A stretch of 64,000 nucleotides of DNA from Tipula vernalis (taxonomy: Eukaryota; Arthropoda; Insecta; Diptera; Tipulidae). The stretch is from contig OY282560.1 in NCBI GenBank assembly GCA_958295665.1, positions 208,800,420 through 208,864,419 on the forward strand, in the 5' to 3' direction. The notes under the pieces were generated by a model. The model was given only the letters and a program-made list of their open reading frames with translations, did no database searches and had not been told where the DNA came from. This document shows, piece after piece, positions 10,906 through 21,478 of this stretch (its first letter is position 1; every line of letters starts with the position of its first letter). A program made the position numbers and the translations under genes.

Positions 10906-12300
10906 AAGACATAACCTCGAAGTTTTTGTATTTTGTGTTTTTGCATTTAATTTGTAGCTATGTAATACATCTACTATTTAAAATGGATGAAAATTTTAGT
11001 ACAAAGTAACAAAGCAGTATTGTTTTGGAACAAATTGTGGATCAGGTCACGAAGGTTGGTGACTATAGGTTGTGTCGTTTGTTTATGCAATTTAATTGGT
11101 GTGCAATTTTTCAATGGTGTGTGGCGTGTGTTGTTGGCTTAGTTTTGAATGGCTATATAATGTGTGGTTGTCGACTCACGTATAAGTTTTCGATTTTTTC
11201 AAACAATAGTGAAGGTGGGGGCGCAACGAGTTATTTTCATTTAAAACAATTACCTACTCAAAATATAAAGCGGGAACTACTTTCCTATTTCAACATCAAC
11301 GAAGTGATGATAGCGCCAAGTTGTATGCAGCAAAAATAATTGAGAACTAAAAAATGTTTGGAGGTTTGTTAGGTTTAGCCACATTTTGTTCTAAAATGGT
11401 TCAAACATTGACTAAAGCCGTACAAATTTTGAAACCATTTTCACATTTAATTTTTATTGTGGGCAACCAGAGAACACTGGCTGAGCAGGAAGGGGACTGG
11501 GAATCTCCCAGTTGAAGCTGATGAATTATTCCATTAAATAAGCAGTTGCCGTCGCTTGGAATGGTGGATTGTAAATTTGAATTTAACCTAAATGGATTTT
11601 AGTGGACCAACAAACTTGTTGTAATTTCCACTTATCTCACTTAGTTTAATAACTTAGCAACAAATTTTTAATGATTTTAATTAAGAAGTTACTGCATGCA
11701 CAAATGTTAAAATTATTTTAGATTACGAAAGCGAATGCTGACGTGAGGAAATAAAAGGAACTAGTATGCCATCTATTGGTGGTATTTTGATGTATAGTGA
11801 AAACCTCCAAAGACGGAAACTCGTGGACAAGAATTCTGTTTCTGGGATTTTTTCTGGTTTTTGGGGTTTATTCGATTTTAAGGAGTTGTCATGGAAAATT
11901 ATTAAAAAATGAGGGTAATTGGTAAGTTTAAATATTTTAACGATAATGGAAAAAATATTTATGCTTATGAATTCATTAACTTCTGTCATTTGTACATTTA
12001 TACATGAATAAAATATAATTTAAAATAATTATATGAATATAGTTGGAAGGTATCATCCTCATTATTTCATTGCATATTATCAATAGTATCACATCACGTA
12101 TCTATACACTTACAAACGAAGAAATCGGAAATTTTGGATATTGGTTGCAAGGGGTATAGAGTATGTGCTTATTAGATGCCAAAAAAAATTATGAACTAGA
12201 TTATGGAGCGCTTATGGTGATACATTTCGTAATTTTCACTTAATTCATTAAGTGTAAAGAGAAGAAGTGCTTCATCACTAGGTTATAAGTGCTTGTGAAA
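10906..12300. other. Non-coding stretch
   Basis: A 104-codon frame at 11025-11339 starts from TTG and has no recognisable domain. I do not call it a gene. The rest is AT-rich with dense stops, and I see no terminal repeats. Confidence 0.3.
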
Positions 12301-12309
12301 AAAAAAATT

Positions 12310-12870
12310 CTTAGAGTGTAGGTTATTAAGTAAGCGATCAAAAATGGTCTGAGGTGGAATGGTAGTCGATAGATATAAGGGAGTAATAGATAACTAACTA
12401 AGGTAATTTCCAGAAACAGAAGTAAAAGGAAATTTAATGAGATCCAGATTCAACAGAGCGTAGCTACTAAATTATTTAATTTGGTTTAGAAGTACCTTCG
12501 GCCAGCCATCAGTAACTAATTTAGTAACATACTTTAGGGTGTCAAGGATATATATTAAATTTAATTTGTTTCAGAGACTAGAGAAGGGGACTGTCAGAGT
12601 GCGGTTTATTAACTAAGCGATCAAAAACGGCAGGAGGAAGCAAGGTGGTGTGGTGATATATAAGGTGGTAATGGGTTACTAATTAAGATTGATGGTGGGT
12701 GCAGAAACGGAGGTTGAATGGAAATTAGAGAGATCCAGATCTAATAGCTCTAAGTTACGTAACTTATTAAGTAGTCCGGAAGAATAACAAATTATTTAAA
12801 ATTTGGTTTAGAAGTACCTCCGGGAAACCGGTAGTAACTAAATTATTAACTCACTTTAGGATGCTAAGGA
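12310..12870 (+). repeat. Imperfect tandem duplication, unit about 285 bp
   Basis: Two units lie head to tail, about 12310-12575 and 12595-12870. Both contain, in order, TAAGCGATCAAAAA, GAGATCCAGAT, ATTTGGTTTAGAAGTACCT and AGTAACTAA..ATTA. They differ by many substitutions and small indels, so the duplication is old. No coding content is seen, and I see no further matching unit next to the pair. Confidence 0.6.
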
Positions 12871-13131
12871 GTGAAAAGCAGGAACCAACAACAAAAATAT
12901 TTGTTCTTTATGTTGTTTATTTATTATGTGTGTTGTGCTTAGCTAATCTATTAACAATTGACCGCCAAGATGTTTGTAACCGAGTCAATCTCAATCCTAG
13001 TTTAACCATCCTATCCAATCCTTCCAAGTTTATGTAAAGAAGGGTGTACGGTGGGCCCGGCGTCACAAATTCTTAGAATAACCGGGAGATCTTGCTAAAT
13101 GCTTGCTCGTATATTCAAAATCAATCAATCT

Positions 13132-13480
13132 CTGCCATCTATGTAATGTATATTGACTTAATGACAACACGATTTGTACAAAGGTTTTATTTCAATTTGA
13201 CCAGAATGCTGTTGTAATGAAGTTTTGTTTTTAAATTTTGGTTTAAATAAACAAATTATTACAAGAAAATGAAAACGATTTACTTAAATGACATTCATAT
13301 ATGTTAAAATTCAAACATTAATGAAAATATTTCAAAAATCATAATTAGGAATTTGTAACGTTTTCATTTAAAAATTTGTCTTAGGAAAAAAGTGATTTCC
13401 CATATGATTTATGTGTTTTACTATAAAAAGTTTGATTTTTTCCTCGTTTTTAACTCCCTTATAAAAGCTTCGTTTTTTAG
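13132..13480 (-). mobile_element. Repeat M, copy 2 (truncated)
   Basis: The segment matches in inverted order the left half of the copy at 51682-52585: CTGCCATCTATGTAA, TTTGACCAGAATGCTGTTGT, AAACGATTTACTT, AATTTGTCTTAGGAAAAA and AACTCCCTTATAAAAGC. It ends just before the terminal inverted repeat. With the copy at 7047-7590 it covers most of the element, but each is broken. Confidence 0.6.
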
Positions 13481-13609
13481 ACTAAGGCTTTATATAATCT
13501 AGGTTGATTCGATTTTCGACAAATAAATTCGAGTAAAACAGATAATCCAGGGGATTGGACAAGCTTTTTTGTAACTGCCTGATTTTTTATGTAGATTAAG
13601 AATCCAATG

Positions 13610-13740
13610 AGAGCTGAGCTCGCTCGAATAAGGAAAGAGTCGAAAAAAGGGGGTTTTATCCGTTTTTGGGGGGTTTCGGTCACGTTTTCGTGAATTTTGC
13701 ATTTTAGGAAAAAGTATGAAAGGTAAAGTTCTAAATTTAG
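13610..13740 (-). repeat. Short dispersed repeat S, copy 2
   Basis: The reverse strand carries AGAACTTTACC, CTTTTTCCTAAAATGCAAAATT, a C-rich block and CCCCCTTTTTTCGACTCTTTCC, in the same order as the copies at 6880-7020, 14255-14370 and 14545-14660. Confidence 0.5.
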
Positions 13741-14254
13741 GATCTTTATTTATTTGGTAACATGAATTTGGAATTTTCACCAGTGATATCCACTCCATCA
13801 TAAACACTCTATTTTGAGTGCAGATGCTCATTTATAATAGTGCGTAAATGGGAGAAGTGGACAACATAATTTTACTTAAAAAAAATGAATTATTTCAGCC
13901 AAGATTACTTCTAAGATGGTATATTATTCATTCATAACGGTGTTTGCTCTTTCCATTTCTGCTTGCATTTTAATTAGTACTCCGTATTTTTATTTATTGA
14001 CGGCATCCAGTTGAAGGATCTTAACCAGTTGACCCTACTTGAACACAAAGTAGTCACTGACGACGTCTAGTTGACCCGAAAGTCAAAGCCTACGATTGAG
14101 TAAGTAGTTGTTCTACGTGAAATTTCGTATCGACATAATATGTAGTTTGTTATTTGATTCATTTAATTTTTTACAAAGAAATTGGTATACCAAAGGATAG
14201 GCAGCTACTCGTGTATTGAATTATATCGCTAAGGAACAAGTTAGAAAATGAGAG

Positions 14255-14660
14255 ATTTCTAGCAGAACAACTTTACCCTTCCACATTTTTTCCTAAACTT
14301 CAAAATAACCGAGTTGTATACAAAAACTTAACCGAACCTTTAAAAGGAGGGAAGCCCCATTTGTTCAACCTCGGGACTCATCGTATTTTTAATCTACGTG
14401 AAACTACTACGTACCGATAAAAAGCCTTCTGACCAAAGTTACTTCAGTCAAAACCCCGTTTTTTATCTAATTCGGCTGAGCAATCTCTTTTTACTCGAAT
14501 TTCTTTGTTTAAAAAAAATTCAATGAAATAACCAACTATCTATATCGAAAGGAAATTTCCTGTAGAGCACCTTTGCCATTTAATATTTTTTCCTAAAATG
14601 CCAAATAACCAAATTATAAAACCCCTTTTTTCGACACTTTCTTCACTTGTCCGAGGTCGG
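14255..14660 (+). repeat. Short dispersed repeat S, copies 3 and 4
   Basis: Two copies in the same orientation lie at 14255-14370 (AGAACAACTTTACCC, TTTTTTCCTAAACTTCAAAATAACC) and 14545-14660 (TAGAGCACCTTTGCC, TTTTTTCCTAAAATGCCAAATAACC, CCCCTTTTTTCGACACTTTC). Both end with a GAGGTCGGGGCTC or CTCGGGACTC block followed by AT-rich sequence. The spacing suggests a local duplication of about 290 bp. Confidence 0.5.
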
Positions 14661-15830
14661 GGCTCATAAAATGAAAACTCGTAATATATCGTAATATATA
14701 AGAAGCGAAGAAAACTATTGATTGCACTAGGAAAGTGAAATTTGCAGCCCGACCTTAACGGGATTAGAGTTGTTAATCAGGACGCAGAGGTATTAGGGTC
14801 GATGCTTGGTTCAGGAAATACTTACACAACCCCTATAGATATTTCCTAAATAAATTGTTGAAGTGCTTGGTTACATTTAGGCGCAACGAATAACTTAAAA
14901 AAACTGTGATAGGTGAACAGTAGCTAATGAAATGGACAGCTGAGCTAAGACTGCGCTAGCATGTAGCGGTTCAACGCCATTTTTTATTCTTATTCTCACA
15001 GAGAGAAAATATTTTCATTCTTTATGTTAGTAGCTGTATAAAAATGTCTCTTACTCAATACATTTTCTTTCTTTTCATCAAAAGACCAGCTTATAGACTA
15101 TAAAGGTACAATTGCAATGATACCACTCCGCGCCGTAACGTGTCATGCGGCTTTATGGATCATTAAACACAAAGCACCCGCGTCGTTTTAATAAAATGAC
15201 AAAACGTGTTTTTAAAAGTTATACCAGTTGGTTTACGTTATTATAAACATGTATTATACAAGAGGTACAAAAAGTATAAACAGACAAATTATAAAAAAGA
15301 TGGTGGATAAGGCCATTAAATCAAACAAGAAATGCTAATGGTTATTTTGTCTCAACATATGAAAAAAATAGAATTTTTTATACTTACCGGATGAGAAGGT
15401 GAGTTTATGATTTATTACCCGAGTTTAAAATGGCTCGTTTAAATTGGTTTGTTACTTAAACCAACACCCTTGCTTTTGTTTCCTACTTTCAACCTGAATT
15501 GCCTGAATTCGTAGTAGTTACTCGTCTTGGCTTTTTATAGCAACCTTTGGTTGGACCTCGGGTCGAAAAATAAACTCGAATATTATTAAACATTCTCGAA
15601 AATGATCTCACAAAATGTTCATTTAGTGTAGATTAGTGGTAACATTGTTTGCAAACACATACCCATTCAGTGTCCACCAAAAAGTAATACTAACTACTTC
15701 AACTATAAAATTTTTTTAGCATTGTTCTGTCGGATTATGTGTTTTCTAAGATTTGTTTTGATGGTTACGGTAGCCAAAGTGATGGAGAACCAAAACATAT
15801 TTTAGGTGTATTTAGTTAATTTCAATTTGT
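14661..15830. other. Non-coding stretch
   Basis: No gene or clear transposon end is seen. The sequence is AT-rich with scattered short reading frames and no recognisable motif. Confidence 0.4.
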
Positions 15831-15832
15831 CT

Positions 15833-16193
15833 CAAACTTCAAGAACGAAGTTTGGAATCCACAAAGAAAAACGATTACCTAACTCTAATATATCGATGCC
15901 TCCCGATTTCTATATAGCTGATGCCGCTTTTCCGCTTAGGACTTATATTAGGAAGCCCTTTCCTGGACTACATTTATCATTAAATCAGCACGTTTTTAAC
16001 TAAAGGGGCATTTTGACATTTTACTAGCTCGGTGGCGCATTTTAGAAACTTCAATAAAATTTTTTCCAGAAAATGCGGAAAAATTAGTTCTACCAACTAT
16101 AACTATTGCTCTACATAATTTTATTAAATTAAATGATTCTGCTGTAAAATATTGCCCTTCAAATTACATGGAAGATAATGATTATGTTCTTTA
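15833..16193 (+). pseudogene. PIF/Harbinger transposase C-terminal relic
   Basis: The frame 15806-16003 reads LPNSNISMPPDFYIADAAFPLRTY and then KPFPGLHLSLNQHVFN, which is the catalytic-domain end of Harbinger transposases (the D/E of the DDE triad lies in the ADAAFPL region; here E is replaced). After a deletion the tail resumes in another frame with WRILETSIKFFPENAEKLV and ITIALHNFIKLND, the conserved ALHNF block, and stops at 16191-16193. The N-terminal half and the first two catalytic aspartates are gone. The cluster 30472-34129 holds a fuller member of this superfamily. Confidence 0.75.
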
Positions 16194-16259
16194 GGATGAA
16201 CCTTACTGACATTAATTGAGCATGAGCAAAGTACAGTTCCGTTAAGTTAATTACCTAAA

Positions 16260-16481
16260 CCTGTCATTACTCATAAACGAAAATCTTGTTCAAGATTCCA
16301 TAGTAGTGAATGGTCACGTCAAACTCGCTGAACAAATTAAAATCGCACCGATTTCTCACTGATCAGTTTAAATACTGGAGAAAAAATTAAATTAAATTGC
16401 GCGAAACCCCATAACCAAACTCAGCAACAGCATGAGCATTGAACAATATATTATTTATGCGTGCCATTTTCACAGCTCGCT
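16260..16481 (-). repeat. Repeat R, copy 1 (possibly the end of the Harbinger relic)
   Basis: On the minus strand it reads AGCGAGCTGTGAAAATGGCAC ... TGCTCATGCTGTTGCTGAG ... GTGACCATTCAC ... ATGGAATCTTGAACAA. The first block recurs at 34155-34175, and the later blocks recur in the same order at 37145-37430. Its position just after the transposase relic suggests it is the 3' end of that Harbinger family, but a terminal inverted repeat is not proven. Confidence 0.5.
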
Positions 16482-16840
16482 ATTTCCATTTAATTTTCTT
16501 GACTCACTTACACTACACATGTATAATTTCTGCTCCTTTTGCTCGTATGTGATTTTCAAAAATACTTGCTGCTGCGGCCGTATATAGTAGATATTTTCAC
16601 ACCAAAATAAAATAAAGCAGGCGTATATTGCATGTGTATGCGTAGATTTTGTGTTAATTTAGGTTTTATTGCAATAAATTTTGAAAATTTTTCTGAAACG
16701 GTAGAACTATGAAAAATTGTATGTACTTTATAAATCAAAATTTTATTGTTCTTGTATACAATGGAAGAATAATACAAACTTGCAGGATTACAGACTTACA
16801 GTTATTTGTTGTTCATCGAAATAAAATAAATTTCTGTTAA

Positions 16841-17047
16841 AGCCGCGGCCAGACGATTGCAAATAATACACGAATATGATGCTATTTGTGAAATGACAAA
16901 TCGTGTGGACAGAAACAAATACAAATAAACATATTTGTGCTATATTCGCTAAACAGGCGGTCGTAGTAGACAGCCAAATTCATGTTTGTCCAATATCTCG
17001 AACGTCATATTCGTCTACTATTTACAATCCAATCATCTGGCCGCGGC
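16841..17047. mobile_element. 207-bp MITE flanked by TTAA
   Basis: The ends are inverted copies: AGCCGCGGCCAGACGATTG at the left and CAATCATCTGGCCGCGGC at the right. TTAA lies immediately outside both ends (16837-16840 and 17048-17051), as expected for piggyBac-type insertion. No reading frame is present. The interior holds further palindromic copies of an ATATTCG/CGAATAT motif. The GC-rich ends stand out from the AT-rich surroundings. Confidence 0.75.
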
Positions 17048-17184
17048 TTAACAATTTGAATGGTGGTATAGGGGGTCTGACTGTCCCTATAGGTAGGAAT
17101 ATGCAATCTCCCTATTATCACAAGATCCTTGTTTCGAAATAAACAAATAGTATAATTTTAATTCGTTTATTTGTATAAATTAAA

Positions 17185-17377
17185 TTATATTTGTGGATTG
17201 CGAGGAATTATTTTAGCTGGATATGTTGCTGTTGGTGTAATGGCATTTACCAATTCAAGGTTTCCGACCATGGGTTGGTCATCTTTGAGTGATGCTTGTT
17301 GACGTATATTTAGCTTGCTCGAAGATAGTGATGTTCCTGATTGGTAATATCGGAGAGCGACCGTCGTTATTTCGAAT
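17185..17377 (-). CDS. Unrecognised C-terminal coding-like fragment
   Basis: An open stretch of about 63 codons on the minus strand ends with IIPRNPQI and TAA at 17187-17185, followed 20 bp on by an AATAAA signal. It contains SGTSLSSSKLNIRQQASL and DQPMVGNLELVNAITP. Ser/Thr/Pro/Gln-rich composition and the nearby polyadenylation signal resemble a last exon. Upstream (higher coordinates) the frame meets a stop, and I see no clean acceptor. I do not recognise the family. It may be a broken transposon ORF. Confidence 0.3.
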
Positions 17378-17960
17378 TAGGGCGCTTACTCAACAGTAAC
17401 AGCGGCGCTCGTTGTTTTGAAGTATTGGTGCTATTTACTGGCTAATTCTCCTTAGACGAGGCGTTGCAGCGACCAATTAATAAATTAATCGTGAGCACTA
17501 ACTCGCGTTATATTATTTAAAATGTACGCTTTGCTCGTTGCAATATTTAGTAATTAATATCTTTTGAAAAAACAATTCGGCTTATATATATAGGTTGTTG
17601 TTTGTTTATTTTTCAAATGAAACCCTGATTGATGCGAATTATACGGAATCGATGCTAACTTCGAATTGCATTTCGAATCTAGCATCTAGTACGCGGGTTA
17701 AAATTTTGTCAATATAAACACAATGATAATGTCATTGGTCATTGTGTTTATATTTGTGACTGACATCCACAGTGGTACATTTTATAGACAATTTTTCATA
17801 TTTTGAGCACAAGATTTTAATTTTTATTATTTATCCCTTTCGCACATTACATTAAAACAAGAGAAAAATTGTAACACGTTTTAACATTGTTTCGCCTACT
17901 TAGTCATTTATAAATTAATTGTGAACGAGTAAAGACTAATAAAGGAAATTCAGATTTACT

Positions 17961-18693
17961 AATTACCCGTGCGATTCTGACGTTAAGACTGTTAAGAATA
18001 TCACAGCTCAGAGAAATTTTGGTAAGCGGTTTTTAAGAGAATCTCTTAATTCGTCTGTTGGTAGTACTCTTAAAAGCTCTCCAATGATATTGGAAAATAT
18101 TTGGAGACCTGTCAATTTGAATTTTTACATATACCATATTTCTGTTGGTTGATAAATAAATAAAAATAATTTTGATAGTTCTTATTTAAAATTTTTTTTT
18201 TATTCAAATAATTTAAATTACAAGTGCTTTAGGAGAAGTGTTGAACAACACGCCGTTTCTAATAAAAAACAAAAATTCACTGGAAAATAAAGAAAATTTG
18301 TCTTAGGTTTATAATTCAATTTTATAAAAATTAATAATTTATAAAAATAAAATATTACATAATTTTTTTTTATCAAATTTTAGGTTATGTTAATTTTTAA
18401 AACAAACAATAAATAAAATATTTTATTTTTCGAGTACTTATGTTAATATTATTTTGAAACTAACTACGATAAAATTGTTTTTGTTTAATACGACTATGAG
18501 AATCGTCAAAGTTGTGACTTGTGATGCTTATGACCACCTATTTCGTGTGTCTTTGTCTTAGCTAAGAGATTTTTTAAGAGAACATACAGAATCGCAAAAT
18601 AGTCTTAGACTCTTAGGTAAGAGAAATTTCTTAACTAAGAGAAATCTCTTAGTTAAGACCCCTGTGACTGTATGTCAGAATCGCACGGTAATT
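17961..18693. mobile_element. TIR element of about 730 bp (non-autonomous)
   Basis: The left end AATTACCCGTGCGATTCTGAC (17961-17981) and right end GTCAGAATCGCACGGTAATT (18674-18693) are inverted repeats differing by one inserted C. Inside, palindromic blocks of the type CTTAAGAGAATCTCTTA recur near both ends (around 18030-18050 and 18610-18655). There is no coding frame. The target duplication cannot be set unambiguously because the flanks are TTA at the left and TAA at the right. Confidence 0.7.
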
Positions 18694-18892
18694 CTGCCTA
18701 ATTGAATATATATATTCAATACGTGAAAATATTAAAATTATTAAACTATTGACATTTGTGAATTATTAAAGGTAAAAAGAAATATGTCATTAAGAGTTGA
18801 ATTCTATTATAATTACAAATAGATTATATGTTTCAGATAAGTAATAGTCCAGGAGAATTAATTTTGTGTACAATAGAGCAGCAATAGCATAA

Positions 18893-20510
18893 GTGGAGAA
18901 TTATTATCGTGTCTTTCTTTCAGATTGTGGAGCATTAATAAATGAAGAACAAATCACAGTACTTGAGGTGGTTCAAAGAACAAATGTAGCAACTGCAATA
19001 AACAGCACCGCCGTTTTCATTAACCCTCCTACAAAAATAGATTCTACATCTCGCGATACAAGAAATCAAGAACATTCAAATTCTCAAATATCACCTTCGT
19101 CATAAGATGTAGACAATATAGGGGATGAAAATGGCGATATTAAACAATCTCCCTGTATAATCCTGAAGATGGCAGCAATAGCAGTCCACATGATTATGGT
19201 GGTTTGAAAATTATGTACAATTATGCCTTTTATTAAATTTATGTAGTAAAATGTCTATTCCAGTTCAATCCAGTTCAAAGCAGATAGAAATGCTGGGCGC
19301 CAATACGTTATAGTGGCTGGAAAAACAAAAGATTTGAAAAATACCCCTAAATATTTTGAATGTTCCGCAAAATGTCCTTTTAAGTGCTCTGAGATTTTTT
19401 CACAAGAGGATCGATATAGAATTAACAAGGGATATTGGAGCTTGAACTATGCGAGTAAAAAAAACTATATCTACAGAATACAGTCGACATGCAGACTTGC
19501 AAACGAAAACTAAATATGGCATCGAGACATATCACTATAAATTCGACGAGACAGGAGTCTGTAAGGACTTTTTTTTAGCCACTCTAAATATCGCCGATGA
19601 CGTAATTGTTTGCATAAATAAAAGTGTTGAAAGTGGCCGGCTTATAACGGAAGACCTAAGGGGAATACAGCGGAATGACAACATATCAAATTATTCGCCT
19701 GTATGGAATCCCATTATACACGAAAAAGCAGCAAACGCTTTTATTTAGCTAGTGATCTAAACTTTACGAAAATGTACGAGCTATTTAAGGAAAAATATCC
19801 AGCGACCAAAATTAATATTCACTTGTACCGGAAAATTTTCAATAACCATTTCAACTATAGTTTTCCTACACCCAAAATCGATGCTTGTAGCATTTGCGAG
19901 AGAAATAGGTTTAATGCTGAGCCAAATGATGAGTTAACATTGCTCTACAATGAACATATCAATAATAAAGAGCTAGCTAGGCAGGCTAAAGATACTGACA
20001 AGAAGGTAATAAGTTCCCCTGACTCAATAGGGATGTAAACATTTGATTTGCAGTCAGTTTCGTATACAGCGTGCTCTAATGTAAGTAATATAATATTAAT
20101 CCATGCTGAAAAAATTATTATTTTTTTTGAATTTAGGCTTCTCGTGACGGAAACGGTTACTACTGGAAGCAAGCCCTTCCCTTTTAAAACATCTACAAAG
20201 TGTACCCCTGGCGGTCAAAACAGGAACCGGTTAGTGCTATCATTTAATTTTACTTTTAAGTAAAACCGTAAAGTATCGTTTCTCATTTTAGATTCATAGC
20301 TGGTTTACTTCTCTACATGATCAATAATTTAAGGTTCGAAAGCATTACTATGAATTTCCTTGAGCCTGGATATACGCATATGGAAGTATACAGCTTGCGT
20401 GTTGCCATAGAAAAAGCCAAGAAAGTCACTAAGAGTTTTTCTCCGGAAGAATGGCCCCCCATCATCCTACAAATAGTAAGACGACGATAGCCTTACACGG
20501 TTCATACTTT
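18893..20510 (+). pseudogene. Broken multi-exon gene of an uncharacterised insect family
   Basis: From about 19280 the readable blocks follow one another in family order: RNAGRQYVIVAGKTKDL, a Cys pair with CSEIFSQEDRYRINKGYW, CKDFFLATLNI, ESHYTRKSSKRFYLASDLN, PKIDACSICERN, YTACSN. An intron follows, 20082-20136 (donor GTAAGT, acceptor TTTAG), then ASRDGNGYYWKQALPF, a second intron, and MNFLEPGYTHMEVYS. Frameshifts occur near 19460 and 19710. The layout (SHY..K block, His/Cys-rich centre, EPGxTHMEV block) resembles the gene at 551-2177 but is far diverged. From memory these proteins carry an RNase H-like or DUF7869-like core. Function is unknown; mobile origin is likely. Confidence 0.6.
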
Positions 20511-21125
20511 GGCGAATAAAGATATAAATATTCCTGACCAAAGAGGTATATTTTATTACTTTTAGGTACAATAATTTATTTCAGATGCAATATGTGCCTT
20601 ACAATTGAAGCAAAAATGTCACAAACTATTACCGGTGACCAAGGCAAAAAATAGGAGTTGGTCTGGGGCTTTATTCCAATCCGATATACCAATTTCTACG
20701 AGAATTTACCTATGATTAACAAACAGCACGGATGTGCTTCAAGAGCGGAATTTCGATGAATCAGATCAAGAATAGTAAAGGTCTATTATATTAATCCAAC
20801 GATATATTGAATTACGCTTGTTAGCAATGTAGCACCAAATTGAACTAAATATAGTATTATTGTGAATTCGTTTTATTCAGTTTCTATTTATATAGCTAAT
20901 CACAATTATAATTTGTAACGAAACCGCAAGGGCTTCGTTAACAGATATGAGAATAGAGGTCTGGTGCGGTGTAGTAGCTGGCTAAAGCTCACAGTGCGAG
21001 GTGAGGTTTTCCAGACATATTCCCATGCTTGAATAACCGCATGATTGAATAACATGATAGAAGTGAAAAAGGAGATTGAAACTATTTTTGCCACGGCATC
21101 AGTAGCTAATTAAAAAATAAGCAAG
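20511..21125. other. Non-coding tail region
   Basis: Just after the preceding gene a few more family-like words can be read (VHTLANKDI near 20510). Beyond about 20560 no coding signal or repeat end is visible. Confidence 0.3.
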
Positions 21126-21478
21126 TTGCGTTCGTACGGAGTGACACCTTCAATCCCAGGCGATCCCCGTCATGTCTGCCAAAAGAGCCTCCTCTCATCG
21201 GCCCACCTACTTGGATGCTGTTTCCCAGTCGCGACGGTCACCGTTGCCTATAAAGTATGGAGGGACACTCTACTGACAGACCCAACAACGACCCCCCGGA
21301 ACGGAAACCGTTGCCCCAGAATGACCAACACATATGGCGTACCGCCCTCCAGCATAGCCTGTCGTGGAGGAACGAACGGCACGCCCGGAACAAATATGGA
21401 AAGGCCGACCCTCCACAAGATCATACCTCAGATCACCCGATCAAAGGAAGAATTTACTCACACATGATATATGTATGA
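21126..21478 (+). other. GC-rich block of unknown origin
   Basis: This 350-bp block is clearly richer in G+C than its surroundings and is open in two overlapping frames (21126-21467 and 21257-21478). One frame reads HIWRTALQHSLSWRNERHA near its middle. I do not recognise a domain. It could be the tail of a retrotransposon or a transferred fragment. Its borders coincide with abrupt returns to AT-rich sequence. Confidence 0.3.

Noticed and set aside
11025..11339. 104-codon plus-strand frame after the gypsy 3' LTR
   Set aside because: No ATG at its start, no recognised domain and low-complexity hydrophobic content. Not supported as a gene.
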